Part shown: positions 7,635-14,998 of the stretch, piece after piece
How positions within the stretch are numbered: position 1 is the first letter of the stretch
Layout: each line of letters begins with the position of its first letter
Assembly: GCF_011043545.1 (NCBI RefSeq)
Contig: NZ_JAAKGP010000007.1
Location: 62,001-126,000 of the forward strand
DNA from: Rhodobacter sp. SGA-6-6
Lineage (GTDB): Bacteria > Pseudomonadota > Alphaproteobacteria > Rhodobacterales > Rhodobacteraceae
Direction of reading: 5' to 3'
DNA length: 64,000 nt
Translations under genes and position numbers: made by a program
The notes under the pieces: generated by a model
Databases searched by the model: none
Told to the model about the DNA's origin: nothing
The model's input: the letters and a program-made list of their open reading frames with translations, nothing else

Positions 7635-8894
7635 CTACTTCACCCGGCCCAGCAGCAGGCTGGCATTGGTGCCGCCGAAGCCGAAGCTGTTCGACAGCGC
7701 CACGTCGATCTTGCGCTTCACCGCCGTGTTGGGGGCGAGGTCCAGCTTCGGCTGCACCGCGGGATTGTCCAGGTTGATCGTCGGCGGCGCGATCTGGTCG
7801 CGGATCGCCAGCACGCAGAAGATCGCCTCCACCGCGCCCGCCGCCCCCAGAAGGTGGCCGATGGAGGATTTGGTGGAACTCATCGTCGCCTTCTCCGCCG
7901 CATCGCCCAGAAGCCGCTCCACCGCGCCCAGCTCGATGGTATCCGCCATCGTGCTGGTGCCATGGGCGTTGATGTAATCCACATCGGCCGGCGTCAGCCC
8001 GGCCCGCTTCAACGCCGCGGACATGCTGCGGAAGCCGCCATCGCCATCCTCCGACGGCGCGGTGATGTGATAGGCGTCGCCCGACAGCCCGTATCCCAGC
8101 ACCTCGGCATAGATCTTCGCGCCGCGGGCCTTGGCGTGCTCGTATTCCTCCAGCACCACCACGCCCGCGCCCTCGCCCATGACGAATCCGTCGCGGTCGG
8201 CGTCATAGGGCCGGCTCGCCTTGGTCGGATCATCCGCCCGCTTGGTCGACAGCGCCTTGCAGGCGTTGAACCCGGCGATGCCGATCTCGCTGATCGGGCT
8301 CTCCGCCCCGCCCGCCACCATCACGTCGGCATCGCCCAGCATGATCAGCCGCGCCGCATCGCCGATGGCGTGCGCCCCGGTGGAACAGGCCGTCACCACC
8401 GCATGGTTCGGCCCCTTGAAGCCGAACTTGATGCTCACCTGGCCCGAGACCAGGTTGATCAGCGACCCCGGGATGAAGAAGGGCGACACCCGCTTCGGCC
8501 CCTTCTCCTTGATCAGCACTGCGGTCTCCGCGATCGTCGTCAGCCCGCCTATCCCTGAGCCGATCATCACCCCCGTCCGCTCGCGGTCTTCCTCCGACTG
8601 CGGCTCCCAGCCGGCGTCCTTCACCGCCTGCGTCGCCGCCGCGATGCCGTAGAGGATGAAGTCGTCCACCTTGCGGCGGTCCTTCGGCTCCATCCAGTCG
8701 TCGGGGTTGAAGCTGCCGTTACTGCCATCGCCGAAGGGGATCTCGCAGGCATAGGTGGTGGTCACGTTCGAGGTGTCGAAGCGGGTGATCGGCCCCGCGC
8801 CCGACTGCCCGGCCAGAAGGCGGCTCCAGGTCTCCTCCACCCCGCAGGCCAGCGGCGTGACCATCCCCAGACCCGTGACGACAACGCGGCGCAT
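7635..8894 (-). CDS. fabF: 3-oxoacyl-[acyl-carrier-protein] synthase II FabF
   Basis: A beta-ketoacyl-ACP synthase of 419 residues that elongates acyl chains in type II fatty acid synthesis, condensing malonyl-ACP with acyl-ACP. The Cys-His-His triad is present: VVTACSTGAHAI (Cys near residue 168), NAHGTST and SIGHLLGAAGAVE. The start at MRRVVVTGLGMVTPL is preceded by GGGGAGAAG; the longer upstream frame has no support. Here acpP does not directly precede fabF, as it does in many bacteria: a 195-nt gap with a repeat element and a PhnA-type gene lies upstream. It is coupled to mltG downstream, a common alphaproteobacterial arrangement. Confidence 0.96.
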   Translation of the reverse strand: MRRVVVTGLGMVTPLACGVEETWSRLLAGQSGAGPITRFDTSNVTTTYACEIPFGDGSNGSFNPDDWMEPKDRRKVDDFILYGIAAATQAVKDAGWEPQSEEDRERTGVMIGSGIGGLTTIAETAVLIKEKGPKRVSPFFIPGSLINLVSGQVSIKFGFKGPNHAVVTACSTGAHAIGDAARLIMLGDADVMVAGGAESPISEIGIAGFNACKALSTKRADDPTKASRPYDADRDGFVMGEGAGVVVLEEYEHAKARGAKIYAEVLGYGLSGDAYHITAPSEDGDGGFRSMSAALKRAGLTPADVDYINAHGTSTMADTIELGAVERLLGDAAEKATMSSTKSSIGHLLGAAGAVEAIFCVLAIRDQIAPPTINLDNPAVQPKLDLAPNTAVKRKIDVALSNSFGFGGTNASLLLGRVK

Positions 8895-9032
8895 ATGGCT
8901 TCTCCCCAGCAAGGCGATCACTTCCAGCGGGTGATACACGGGGGGCCATCACCGCGCAACCACAGGGCTGCGCCGCGGGCGGCGGCCTGCCGGAAGACAA
9001 GGACCGCAGTCCCCGGCGACCTTTCATCTTGG

Positions 9033-9074
9033 CTCAAATATCCTCTGGGGGTTCGGGGGGCGAAGCGCCCCCGG
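9033..9074 (-). terminator. Hairpin with GGATATTTGAG tail, first copy
   Basis: On the minus strand a GGGGGCG/CGCCCCC stem with a CTT loop is followed by a C-rich spacer and then GGATATTTGAG. It lies between the yjdM-type gene and fabF, both on this strand. The same hairpin plus GGATATTTGAG arrangement recurs at 15829-15866. It probably ends the upstream transcript; the conserved tail suggests a dispersed element rather than a chance hairpin. Confidence 0.5.
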
Positions 9075-9089
9075 CGGCCAACCGCCGGG

Positions 9090-9428
9090 CTACTCCGCCA
9101 CCTTCTTCACGAACTGCGACTTCAGCCCCATCTGGCCGATGCCGGGGATCTTGCAGTCGATGTCATGGTCGCCGTCCACCAGCCTGATGCCGCGCACCTT
9201 GGTGCCGACCTTCACCACCAGCGAGGACCCCTTGACCTTCAGGTCCTTGATCACCGTCACCGTATCGCCGTCGCGCAGAACATTGCCCACGCTGTCGCGC
9301 ACTTCCACACCTGCCTCCGCCTCTCCCGGCTGCCATTCATGGCCGCATTCGGGGCAGGTCAGCAGGGCATCCGCCCGATAGACATAGACGGATCGGCATT
9401 CGGGGCACGGCGGCAAGGTCTCGGTCAT
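9090..9428 (-). CDS. YjdM/PhnA family zinc-ribbon protein
   Basis: A 112-residue protein matching the small YjdM (formerly PhnA) family, once named for alkylphosphonate use but of uncertain function. Residues 1-40 form a zinc ribbon with CPECRSVYVY and LTCPECGHEW (two CPEC knuckles). The C-terminal half is the family core VRDSVGNVLRDGDTVTVIKD, with KVKGSSLVVKVGTKV, ending GLKSQFVKKVAE. No phosphonate genes are nearby, so the old phosphonate label is not supported by context. It is a single gene followed by a terminator-like hairpin. Identification of the family is firm; the function is not known. Confidence 0.9.
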   Translation of the reverse strand: MTETLPPCPECRSVYVYRADALLTCPECGHEWQPGEAEAGVEVRDSVGNVLRDGDTVTVIKDLKVKGSSLVVKVGTKVRGIRLVDGDHDIDCKIPGIGQMGLKSQFVKKVAE

Positions 9429-9467
9429 GCCCCGCCATAGCGCGCCACCCGTCCCGGGTCCAGCCCC

Positions 9468-10400
9468 CTACCCCTGCCGCGCCGCCACCCCCATCGCCGC
9501 GGTCAGCAGCTGCGCCGCCAGCGTCGCGCCCTGGCCGTCGATGTCGCGGCCCGGCATGAACTCCACCATGGCGAAGCCGGCGATCCGGGCCTTCTCGGCC
9601 ACCGCCCCCGCCAGCTCCAGCACCTGCCAGTAGCTCAGGCCCCCCGCCGTCCGCGCGATCACCGCCGGCATCGCCGCAGGGTCCAGCGCGTCAAGGTCGA
9701 GGCTGAGGATCACCTCCGCCCCTTCCGGGATCAGGTCCGCCGCCCGCCAGACCCCGTCGCGCGCCACCTCGCCCGCCGGCACGAATTCCACCCCCCAGTC
9801 CAGCGCATCCTGCAATTCGCCCGGGCGGGCCGAGCCGATGCCGCGGCAGCCCACCTGCACCATCCGCTCGACATGGCCCATCTCGGACGCCCGCCGCATG
9901 GCGGAAGAGAGACCGAGCCGCTCTCCCCCCACCTCGTCGCGCCAGTCGATATGGGCGTCGATCTGCAGGATGGTATAGGTCTTCCCGCGCGCCCCGAAGG
10001 CCTCGATCATCGGGATCGGCACGGAATCGTCGCCGCCCAGCAGGAAAGGCACCCCGCCGCGGTCCAGCACCTGGCTGACCGCGCCGAAGATGCGGGCGCG
10101 GTTGCCGGCGGGATCGCCCTCCTCCTGCGGCAGGTCGCCCGCGTCGACGGCATCCACCGCGCCGGGGAAGACCGGGCCGCCGAGGTCGAAGTTCACATGC
10201 GACAGATCGGCGCCCGAGGCCGCCGCCGCGGCGCGGATCGCGGCCGGGCCGCCGGCACAGTGGAAGCCCTCGCCGGGATAGGGCGTGCAGCCCTCCGCCC
10301 CGATCAGCGCGATCTTCGCCGGCAGGCGCGACAGGTCGCGGCAGCGCGGCAGGCCGAGGAAGGTCCCCGTCTCGCCCGCGCCGAACATCCTGCCCGCCAT
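9468..10400 (-). CDS. Arginase/agmatinase family hydrolase with GGDDS metal motif
   Basis: A 310-residue ureohydrolase-family protein. These binuclear metal enzymes hydrolyse guanidino groups (agmatine, guanidinobutyrate, arginine, guanidine) to release urea. DAHIDWRDE, SLDLDALDPAAMP and VEFMPGRD supply the usual Asp and Glu ligands. The first ligand motif, normally GGDHS, is GGDDS here (LLGGDDSVPIP), replacing a metal-binding His by Asp; the substrate is therefore uncertain. The ATG at 10400 follows GGGAGGG and is preferred; the frame further upstream is non-coding. It is transcribed away from yceI. A guanidinium-type exporter lies about 0.9 kb away, so a guanidino substrate is plausible but unproven. 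Confidence 0.85.
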   Translation of the reverse strand: MAGRMFGAGETGTFLGLPRCRDLSRLPAKIALIGAEGCTPYPGEGFHCAGGPAAIRAAAAASGADLSHVNFDLGGPVFPGAVDAVDAGDLPQEEGDPAGNRARIFGAVSQVLDRGGVPFLLGGDDSVPIPMIEAFGARGKTYTILQIDAHIDWRDEVGGERLGLSSAMRRASEMGHVERMVQVGCRGIGSARPGELQDALDWGVEFVPAGEVARDGVWRAADLIPEGAEVILSLDLDALDPAAMPAVIARTAGGLSYWQVLELAGAVAEKARIAGFAMVEFMPGRDIDGQGATLAAQLLTAAMGVAARQG

Positions 10401-10618
10401 GCCCCGCCCTCCCTGCCGCCGATGCGGGCAGGATGGCGCGGAACCGGCCCGCCGGGCAAGCGCGGCGGCACGGCTCGGCGGCTCCGCGCCGGGTCCGCTC
10501 CCCGCGGGATCGTGATGTTCGCCGGCGCGCAGCCGCTGTTCGCCCGCGCCGGATTGTGCAGCCGCAGCATTGCCCGCAGCCTGTGCCAGGTATCGCAACC
10601 CCTTCCGAGGACTGACAA

Positions 10619-11197
10619 ATGATCCGCCACGCCCTCCTGTCCGCTGCCGCTCTCGCGCTTCTTTCCGCGCCTGCACTGGCCGAGGCCGAGACCTATGTGC
10701 TCGACCCCGGCCACAGCCAGATCGTGTTCTCCTACAACCACCTCGGCTTCTCCACCTCGACCGGCATGTTCTCGGGCTTCGAGGGCGAGATCGCCTTCGA
10801 CCGGCAGAATCCTGCCGCCTCCTCGGTGACGGTCGCCTTCCCGGTCCGCACCATGCTGACCGGCTGGCAGGCCCGCTTCGACCACCTGATGGGCCCCGAC
10901 TTCTTCGACGCCGCCGAGGACGAAACCGTCAGCTTCGCCTCCACCGCCATCGAGGTGACCGGCGAGACCACCGCCCGCATCACCGGCGACCTGACGCTGA
11001 ACGGGGTGACCAAGCCGGTGGTGCTGGAGGCGGTGCTGAACCAGGCCGGCGAGCATCCGATGGAACAGAAACCCTGGGCCGGCTTCTCCGCCACCACCAC
11101 GGTCCTGCGCTCCGACTACAACCTCGGCGCCTTCGCCCCCTTCATCGGCGACGAGGTGGCGGTAGCGATCTCCATCGAGGCGATGAAGGCGGAATGA
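10619..11197 (+). CDS. YceI family periplasmic lipid-binding protein
   Basis: A 192-residue secreted protein with a clear signal peptide (LLSAAALALLSAPALAEA, with cleavage likely after ALA). The YceI domain fills the rest: YVLDPGHSQIVFSYNHLG at its start, then VTVAFPVRTMLTGW, LTLNGVTKPVVLEAVL and the final FIGDEVAVAISIEAMKAE. The fold is a lipocalin-like barrel that binds isoprenoid or other amphiphilic lipids in the periplasm. The physiological role varies, and nothing in the neighbourhood narrows it. It is divergent from the ureohydrolase gene, with a 218-nt shared upstream region, and is followed by a hairpin. Confidence 0.92.
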   Translation: MIRHALLSAAALALLSAPALAEAETYVLDPGHSQIVFSYNHLGFSTSTGMFSGFEGEIAFDRQNPAASSVTVAFPVRTMLTGWQARFDHLMGPDFFDAAEDETVSFASTAIEVTGETTARITGDLTLNGVTKPVVLEAVLNQAGEHPMEQKPWAGFSATTTVLRSDYNLGAFAPFIGDEVAVAISIEAMKAE

Positions 11198-11223
11198 CCT
11201 GATCGCCGAAGCCGATCACGCCA

Positions 11224-11249
11224 GGGCCGTCCGGGTTGCCGGGCGGCCC
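11224..11249. terminator. Hairpin between convergent yceI and SMR genes
   Basis: GGGCCGTCCGG and CCGGGCGGCCC form an 11-bp stem with one mismatch and a short loop. It lies between the yceI stop and the convergent stop of the SMR exporter gene, so it could serve both. There is no long T tract, so it is a weak intrinsic terminator at best. Confidence 0.45.
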
Positions 11250-11274
11250 TTCGGCTTGCGGGGCAAGGCCGCCG

Positions 11275-11589
11275 CTACCCCGCCAGCTTCATCAGCACGA
11301 TCCCCGACAGGATCAGCCCCGCCGCGCCAAGCCGCATCGCGGTGGCGGGCTCTCCCATCGCCACGATGCCCAACGCGAAGGAGCCGAGCGCGCCGATCCC
11401 GGTCCAGACCGCATAGGCCGTCCCCAGCGGCAGCGACCGCATCGCGTGGGCCAGAAGTGCGAAGCTCAGCGCCATGGTCACCACCATCAGCACCACCGGC
11501 CAGGGCCGGGTGAATCCGTCCGAGGCCTTCATGGCACTCGCCCAGACGATCTCGAAAATACCTGCAAGAAAAAGCGAAACCCAGGCCAT
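11275..11589 (-). CDS. SMR family guanidinium exporter-like protein (Gdx/SugE subtype)
   Basis: A 104-residue four-helix inner-membrane transporter of the small multidrug resistance family. Helix 1 has the conserved Glu in LFLAGIFEIVWASAM (Glu13), the proton/substrate site, and TAYAVWTGIGALGSF is the Gdx/SugE-type signature. Gdx subtypes export guanidinium in exchange for protons. The call to that subtype is supported by a probable guanidine-II riboswitch immediately upstream (11597-11653). The ATG at 11589 lies 7 nt after GGAAGGGG; the open frame beyond it overlaps the riboswitch and is not coding. It acts as an antiparallel homodimer, so a single gene suffices. Confidence 0.9.
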   Translation of the reverse strand: MAWVSLFLAGIFEIVWASAMKASDGFTRPWPVVLMVVTMALSFALLAHAMRSLPLGTAYAVWTGIGALGSFALGIVAMGEPATAMRLGAAGLILSGIVLMKLAG

Positions 11590-11596
11590 CACGGCA

Positions 11597-11653
11597 CCCC
11601 TTCCGGTCAAAGGCGCCGGGCCGTCCCGGTCTTCTGCCCTCGTGGAAAGGGGG
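11597..11653 (-). promoter_or_regulatory. Probable guanidine-II (mini-ykkC) riboswitch
   Basis: On the minus strand two adjacent hairpins carry the diagnostic ACGR loops: CTTTCC-ACGA-GGGCAG (11634-11649, one mismatch) and CCGGG-ACGG-CCCGG (11616-11629, perfect). A Shine-Dalgarno GGAAGGGG (11597-11604) follows, 7 nt before the exporter ATG. CCCCCTTTCC (11644-11653), which includes the 5' strand of the first hairpin, is complementary to that Shine-Dalgarno. Ligand-stabilised hairpin 1 would therefore free it, giving translational ON control. The first hairpin is the weaker one. Confidence 0.62.
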
Positions 11654-11780
11654 AGGACGTTGCCTCGCGCCGCCGATCTGGCGCTTCCGCCGCCCGGGGT
11701 CAAGACCGGGCCCGCATCAGGCCGACGATGGTTGCCGCCGGGCAACCCCTGCCCGGCAATCGGCAGTTGACCGGAAGGCG

Positions 11781-11802
11781 GGTTCCCGTTTAACCGGGAA
11801 CC
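11781..11802. promoter_or_regulatory. Inverted repeat upstream of the iron-binding protein gene
   Basis: GGTTCCCG and CGGGAACC are perfect 8-bp arms around TTTAAC, 25 nt before the start of the fbpA-like gene. It could be an operator or a leader hairpin. It does not resemble a Fur or Irr box I can name, so no regulator is assigned. Confidence 0.35.
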
Positions 11803-11827
11803 GGAAACCCTAGAAAAGGAGTCAGAA

Positions 11828-12841
11828 ATGCACCATGCCTCGCTTCGCATGACCCTCGCCGCGCTCGCCGTGACGACCGCCCTGCCCGTCCTGGCCGAGG
11901 AGGTGAACGTCTACTCCCACCGCCAGCCCGAGCTGCTGCAGCCCCTGGTCGATGCCTTCACCGCCGACACCGGCATCGCCGTCAACGTCGCCTTCGTCGA
12001 CAAGGGCATGGCCGAGCGGCTGCAGGCCGAAGGCGACCGCTCCCCCGCCGACATCGTGATGACAGTGGACATCGCCCGCCTGCAGCAGATCGTCGATGCC
12101 GGCGTGACCCAGGCGGTCGAATCCGAGGTGCTGTCGGCCAACGTGCCCGAGGCCCTGCGCGACCCCGCCGGCCACTGGTTCGGCCTGACCACCCGCGCCC
12201 GCATCGTCTATGCCTCGAAGGACCGCGTGGCGGCCGGCGAGGTGACCACCTACGAGGACCTCGCCTCCGACAAGTGGAAGGGCCGGCTCTGCACCCGCTC
12301 GGGCCTGCACGACTACAACGTCGCCCTGCTCGGCGCCTATATCGCCCATCACGGCGAAGAGGCGGCCAGCCAATGGGCCGCCGGGCTGAAGGCCAACCTC
12401 GGCAAGAAGCCCGACGGCGGCGACCGCGACCAGGTGAAGGCCATCGCCGCCGGCGAATGCGACATCGCGCTCGGCAACACCTATTATATGGGCCAGATGC
12501 TGGCCGACCCGGAGCAGAAGGCCTGGGCCGAGGCGGTGAACATCGTCTTCCCGGTGTTCGAGGGCGGCGGGACGCACGTCAACATCTCGGGTGTGGCGAT
12601 GACCAAGGCGGCGCCCAACCACGACGCGGCGCTGAAGTTCATGGAATGGCTGTCCTCGGACCATGCCCAGCAGATCTATGCCGAGACCAACCACGAATTC
12701 CCGGTGAAGCCCGGCGTGCCGCGGTCGGAACTGGTCGCCAGCTGGGGCGAGTTCACCCCCGACGCCCTGCCGCTGGCCGAGGTCGCCAGCCACCGCGCGG
12801 CAGCGCTGAAGATCATGGAGACGGTCGACTTCGACGGCTGA
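11828..12841 (+). CDS. Fe(3+) ABC transporter periplasmic substrate-binding protein (FbpA/FutA-like)
   Basis: A 337-residue periplasmic ferric-iron-binding protein. The signal peptide is MTLAALAVTTALPVLAEE-like, cleaved near Ala-Glu-Glu. The mature protein opens VNVYSHRQPELLQPLVDAF, the FutA/FbpA start with iron-contacting His and Tyr positions. Late family motifs are LGNTYYMGQM (the Tyr-Tyr iron ligand pair), HVNISGVAMTKAAPNHDAAL and ETNHEFPVKPGV. A strong AAAAGGAG precedes the ATG. The permease and ATPase genes are not adjacent, so it is an orphan binding protein whose partners must lie elsewhere. A GC hairpin follows the stop. Confidence 0.92.
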   Translation: MHHASLRMTLAALAVTTALPVLAEEVNVYSHRQPELLQPLVDAFTADTGIAVNVAFVDKGMAERLQAEGDRSPADIVMTVDIARLQQIVDAGVTQAVESEVLSANVPEALRDPAGHWFGLTTRARIVYASKDRVAAGEVTTYEDLASDKWKGRLCTRSGLHDYNVALLGAYIAHHGEEAASQWAAGLKANLGKKPDGGDRDQVKAIAAGECDIALGNTYYMGQMLADPEQKAWAEAVNIVFPVFEGGGTHVNISGVAMTKAAPNHDAALKFMEWLSSDHAQQIYAETNHEFPVKPGVPRSELVASWGEFTPDALPLAEVASHRAAALKIMETVDFDG

Positions 12842-12848
12842 CCGGGCC

Positions 12849-12876
12849 GGGGCGGGTGCGAGCCCGCCCCTTCTCT
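12849..12876 (+). terminator. Intrinsic terminator after the iron-binding protein gene
   Basis: GGGGCGGG and CCCGCCCC form an 8-bp GC stem with a short loop, followed by TTCTCT. It lies 8 nt after the stop codon of the fbpA-like gene and before the nucleoside hydrolase gene. Confidence 0.6.
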
Positions 12877-12925
12877 GGACAAGCCGGGCGGCATGGTCTT
12901 AGCTCCGCCCGAACAGGAGCGCCGC

Positions 12926-13867
12926 ATGACCCATCGCCGCAAGATCATCATCGACACCGACCCCGGCCAGGACGATGCCGTGGCGATCCTGCTGGCCCTG
13001 GCCTCGCCGGAGGAGATCGAGGTCCTCGGCATCACCGCCGTCGCCGGCAACGTGCCGCTGGCGCTGACCGAGCGGAACGCCCGCATCGTCGTCGAACTCT
13101 CCGGCCGGCCGGTGCCGGTCTTCGCCGGCTGCGACGCGCCCCTGCGCCGCAAGCTGGTGACGGCCGAGCATGTCCACGGCAAGACCGGCCTCGACGGCAT
13201 CCCGCTGCCCGAGCCGACCCTGCCGCTGCAATCCCAGCACGGGGTGGACTTCATCATCGAGACCCTGCGGCGCGAGCCTCCGGGGATGGTGACGCTCTGC
13301 CCCCTGGGCCCGCTGACCAACATCGCCGCCGCCTTCCAGCGCGCGCCCGACGTTGCGGGCCGGGTGGCCGAGATCGTGCTGATGGGCGGGGCCTATTTCG
13401 AGGTCGGCAACATCACCCCGGCGGCCGAGTTCAACATCTACGTCGACCCGGAAGCCGCGGAAATCGTGTTCAGATCCGGCGTGCCGCTGGTGGTGATGCC
13501 GCTGGACGTGACCCACAAGGCGCTGACCTCGCGCGACTGGGTGGAGGAGATGCGCTCGCTCGGCACCGAGGTCGGCCGCGCCGTCGCCAGCTGGACCGAT
13601 TTCTTCGAGCGCTTCGACACCGAGAAATACGGCAGCGCCGGCGCGCCGCTGCACGACCCGACGGTGATCGCCTACCTGCTGCGCCCCGGCCTGTTCTCCG
13701 GCCGCCACATCAACGTCGAGATCGAGACGCAGTCCGAACTGACCCTCGGCATGACCGTCGCCGACTGGTGGCGGGTGACCGACCGGCCGGTCAACGCGCT
13801 GTTCGTGGGCGGGGTGGACCGCGACGGCTTCTACGCCCTGCTGAGCGAACGCCTCGCCCGCCTGTAG
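12926..13867 (+). CDS. Inosine/uridine-preferring nucleoside hydrolase
   Basis: A 313-residue nucleoside N-ribohydrolase that cleaves ribonucleosides to base and ribose for salvage. The N-terminal calcium-binding motif DTDPGQDDA (residues 10-18) is intact. LCPLGPLTNIAAAFQRAP, VLMGGAYFEVGNITP, AEFNIYVDPEAA and PLDVTHKAL are all standard. The C-terminus has the Asp of LHDPTVIAYLL. The ATG at 12926 follows CAGGAGC; the earlier in-frame start lies in the leader. It stands alone and ends in a double palindrome shared with the convergent kinase gene. Exact nucleoside preference cannot be read from sequence. Confidence 0.93.
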   Translation: MTHRRKIIIDTDPGQDDAVAILLALASPEEIEVLGITAVAGNVPLALTERNARIVVELSGRPVPVFAGCDAPLRRKLVTAEHVHGKTGLDGIPLPEPTLPLQSQHGVDFIIETLRREPPGMVTLCPLGPLTNIAAAFQRAPDVAGRVAEIVLMGGAYFEVGNITPAAEFNIYVDPEAAEIVFRSGVPLVVMPLDVTHKALTSRDWVEEMRSLGTEVGRAVASWTDFFERFDTEKYGSAGAPLHDPTVIAYLLRPGLFSGRHINVEIETQSELTLGMTVADWWRVTDRPVNALFVGGVDRDGFYALLSERLARL

Positions 13868-13869
13868 CC

Positions 13870-13919
13870 CTGATTTTCGCCGAAAATCAGTATCTCACGC
13901 GTTTTCGACGAAAACGCGT
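13870..13919. terminator. Pair of perfect TTTTCG-N-CGAAAA palindromes between convergent genes
   Basis: Two perfect dyads sit side by side: CTGATTTTCG/CGAAAATCAG around C (13870-13890), and ACGCGTTTTCG/CGAAAACGCGT around A (13897-13919). They separate the convergent nucleoside hydrolase and histidine kinase genes, and the second touches the kinase stop codon. The T and A runs inside the arms suit bidirectional termination. They belong to a family found at six sites in this window. Confidence 0.65.
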
Positions 13920-14941
13920 CACCCCCGCGGCAGGATCACGCTGAAGGTCGACCCCTCGCCCTTCACGCTGTCGATCTTCAGCCAGCCCCTGTGCCGCTGG
14001 ACGATGTGCTTGACGATGGCCAGCCCCAGCCCGGTGCCGCCCTTCTCGCGGCTCCGGTGGCTGTCGACGCGGTAGAAGCGTTCGGTCAGCCGGGCGATGT
14101 GGACCGCGTCGATTCCCTCGCCGCGATCGATGACCGAGACCCGCACCGCAGGCCCGCGGATGCTGTCCTCTGCCGTGGCGCGGATGCGCAGCTCCTGCCC
14201 TGCCGCGCCGTATTTCAGCCCGTTCTCCACCAGGTTGGTGAAGACCTGCACCAGCTGGTCGGCGTCGCCCGGCACCACCAGCGGCGCCTCCAGCCCCTCC
14301 AGCACCATGCGCGCGCCGGCGGCCTCGGCCACCGGCTTCAGGCTGCCGGCGACCTGCCGCAGCAGCGCGGCCAGATCGACGGAGGCGGCCGGGCGCATCC
14401 GCTCCTCGGCCTCGACCCGGCTCAGCTGCAAGAGGTCCTGCACCAGCCGGACCATGCGGCCGGCCTCGCGCTCCATGATGCTCAGGAAGCGGTCGCGGGC
14501 GGCGGGGTCGTCCTTGGCCGCGCCCTTCAGCGTCTCGATGAAGCCGATCAGCGCGGTCAGCGGCGTGCGCAGCTCGTGGCTGACATTGGCGACGAAATCG
14601 CGGCGCATCTGGCTGGCCAGCACCTCCTCCGACAGGTCGCGGAAGACGCAGAGCGCCAGCCTGCCCTCCGGCCCCGCCACCGGCCCGACCGAGACCTGCC
14701 ATTGCCGCTCCGTCCCGTCGCGGGTCAGGGCGAAGCGCGGCTCCTCCGCCGGCGCCTGCCCCCGCAGCGCCGCGGCAACCGCGGTCAGGAAGGCCGGCGC
14801 CCGCAGGGCCAGGGCGACGTTGCGGCCCTCGGCCAGGCCGGGCAGCGCCTCGCGGGCGCGGGCGTTGGTGTGCAGCACCCGCTCGTCGGCGCCGATCGCC
14901 AGCGCCGGCAGGGGAATGGCATCGAGGACATCCTGCAGCAT
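13919..14941 (-). CDS. PhoR-like PAS sensor histidine kinase
   Basis: A 340-residue histidine kinase. A PAS-like domain occupies residues 1-105 (LDAIPLPALAIGADERVLHT). The HisKA dimerisation domain carries the phospho-acceptor His122 in VANVSHELRTPLTALIG. The ATPase domain has the N box NLVENGLKYG, G1 VIDRGEGID and G2 GGTGLGLAIVKHI. The overall layout resembles PhoR of phosphate control, but no transmembrane segment is seen, so sensing would be cytoplasmic. No response regulator or pst/phoU gene is adjacent inside the window, so PhoR itself is only a best guess. It is transcribed in the same direction as the inositol genes upstream. Confidence 0.82.
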   Translation of the reverse strand: MLQDVLDAIPLPALAIGADERVLHTNARAREALPGLAEGRNVALALRAPAFLTAVAAALRGQAPAEEPRFALTRDGTERQWQVSVGPVAGPEGRLALCVFRDLSEEVLASQMRRDFVANVSHELRTPLTALIGFIETLKGAAKDDPAARDRFLSIMEREAGRMVRLVQDLLQLSRVEAEERMRPAASVDLAALLRQVAGSLKPVAEAAGARMVLEGLEAPLVVPGDADQLVQVFTNLVENGLKYGAAGQELRIRATAEDSIRGPAVRVSVIDRGEGIDAVHIARLTERFYRVDSHRSREKGGTGLGLAIVKHIVQRHRGWLKIDSVKGEGSTFSVILPRG

Positions 14942-14998
14942 GGCGCCCTTCTAGCGCCGATCCGCCGCCCGGGCCAGAGCCCGTCAGGTCCCGGGCCC

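Noticed and set aside
14967-14996. Terminator between iolB and the PhoR-like kinase gene
   Set aside because: GCCCGGG/CCCGGGC arms are separated by 16 nt with no T tract. In DNA of this composition that is not strong enough to list.
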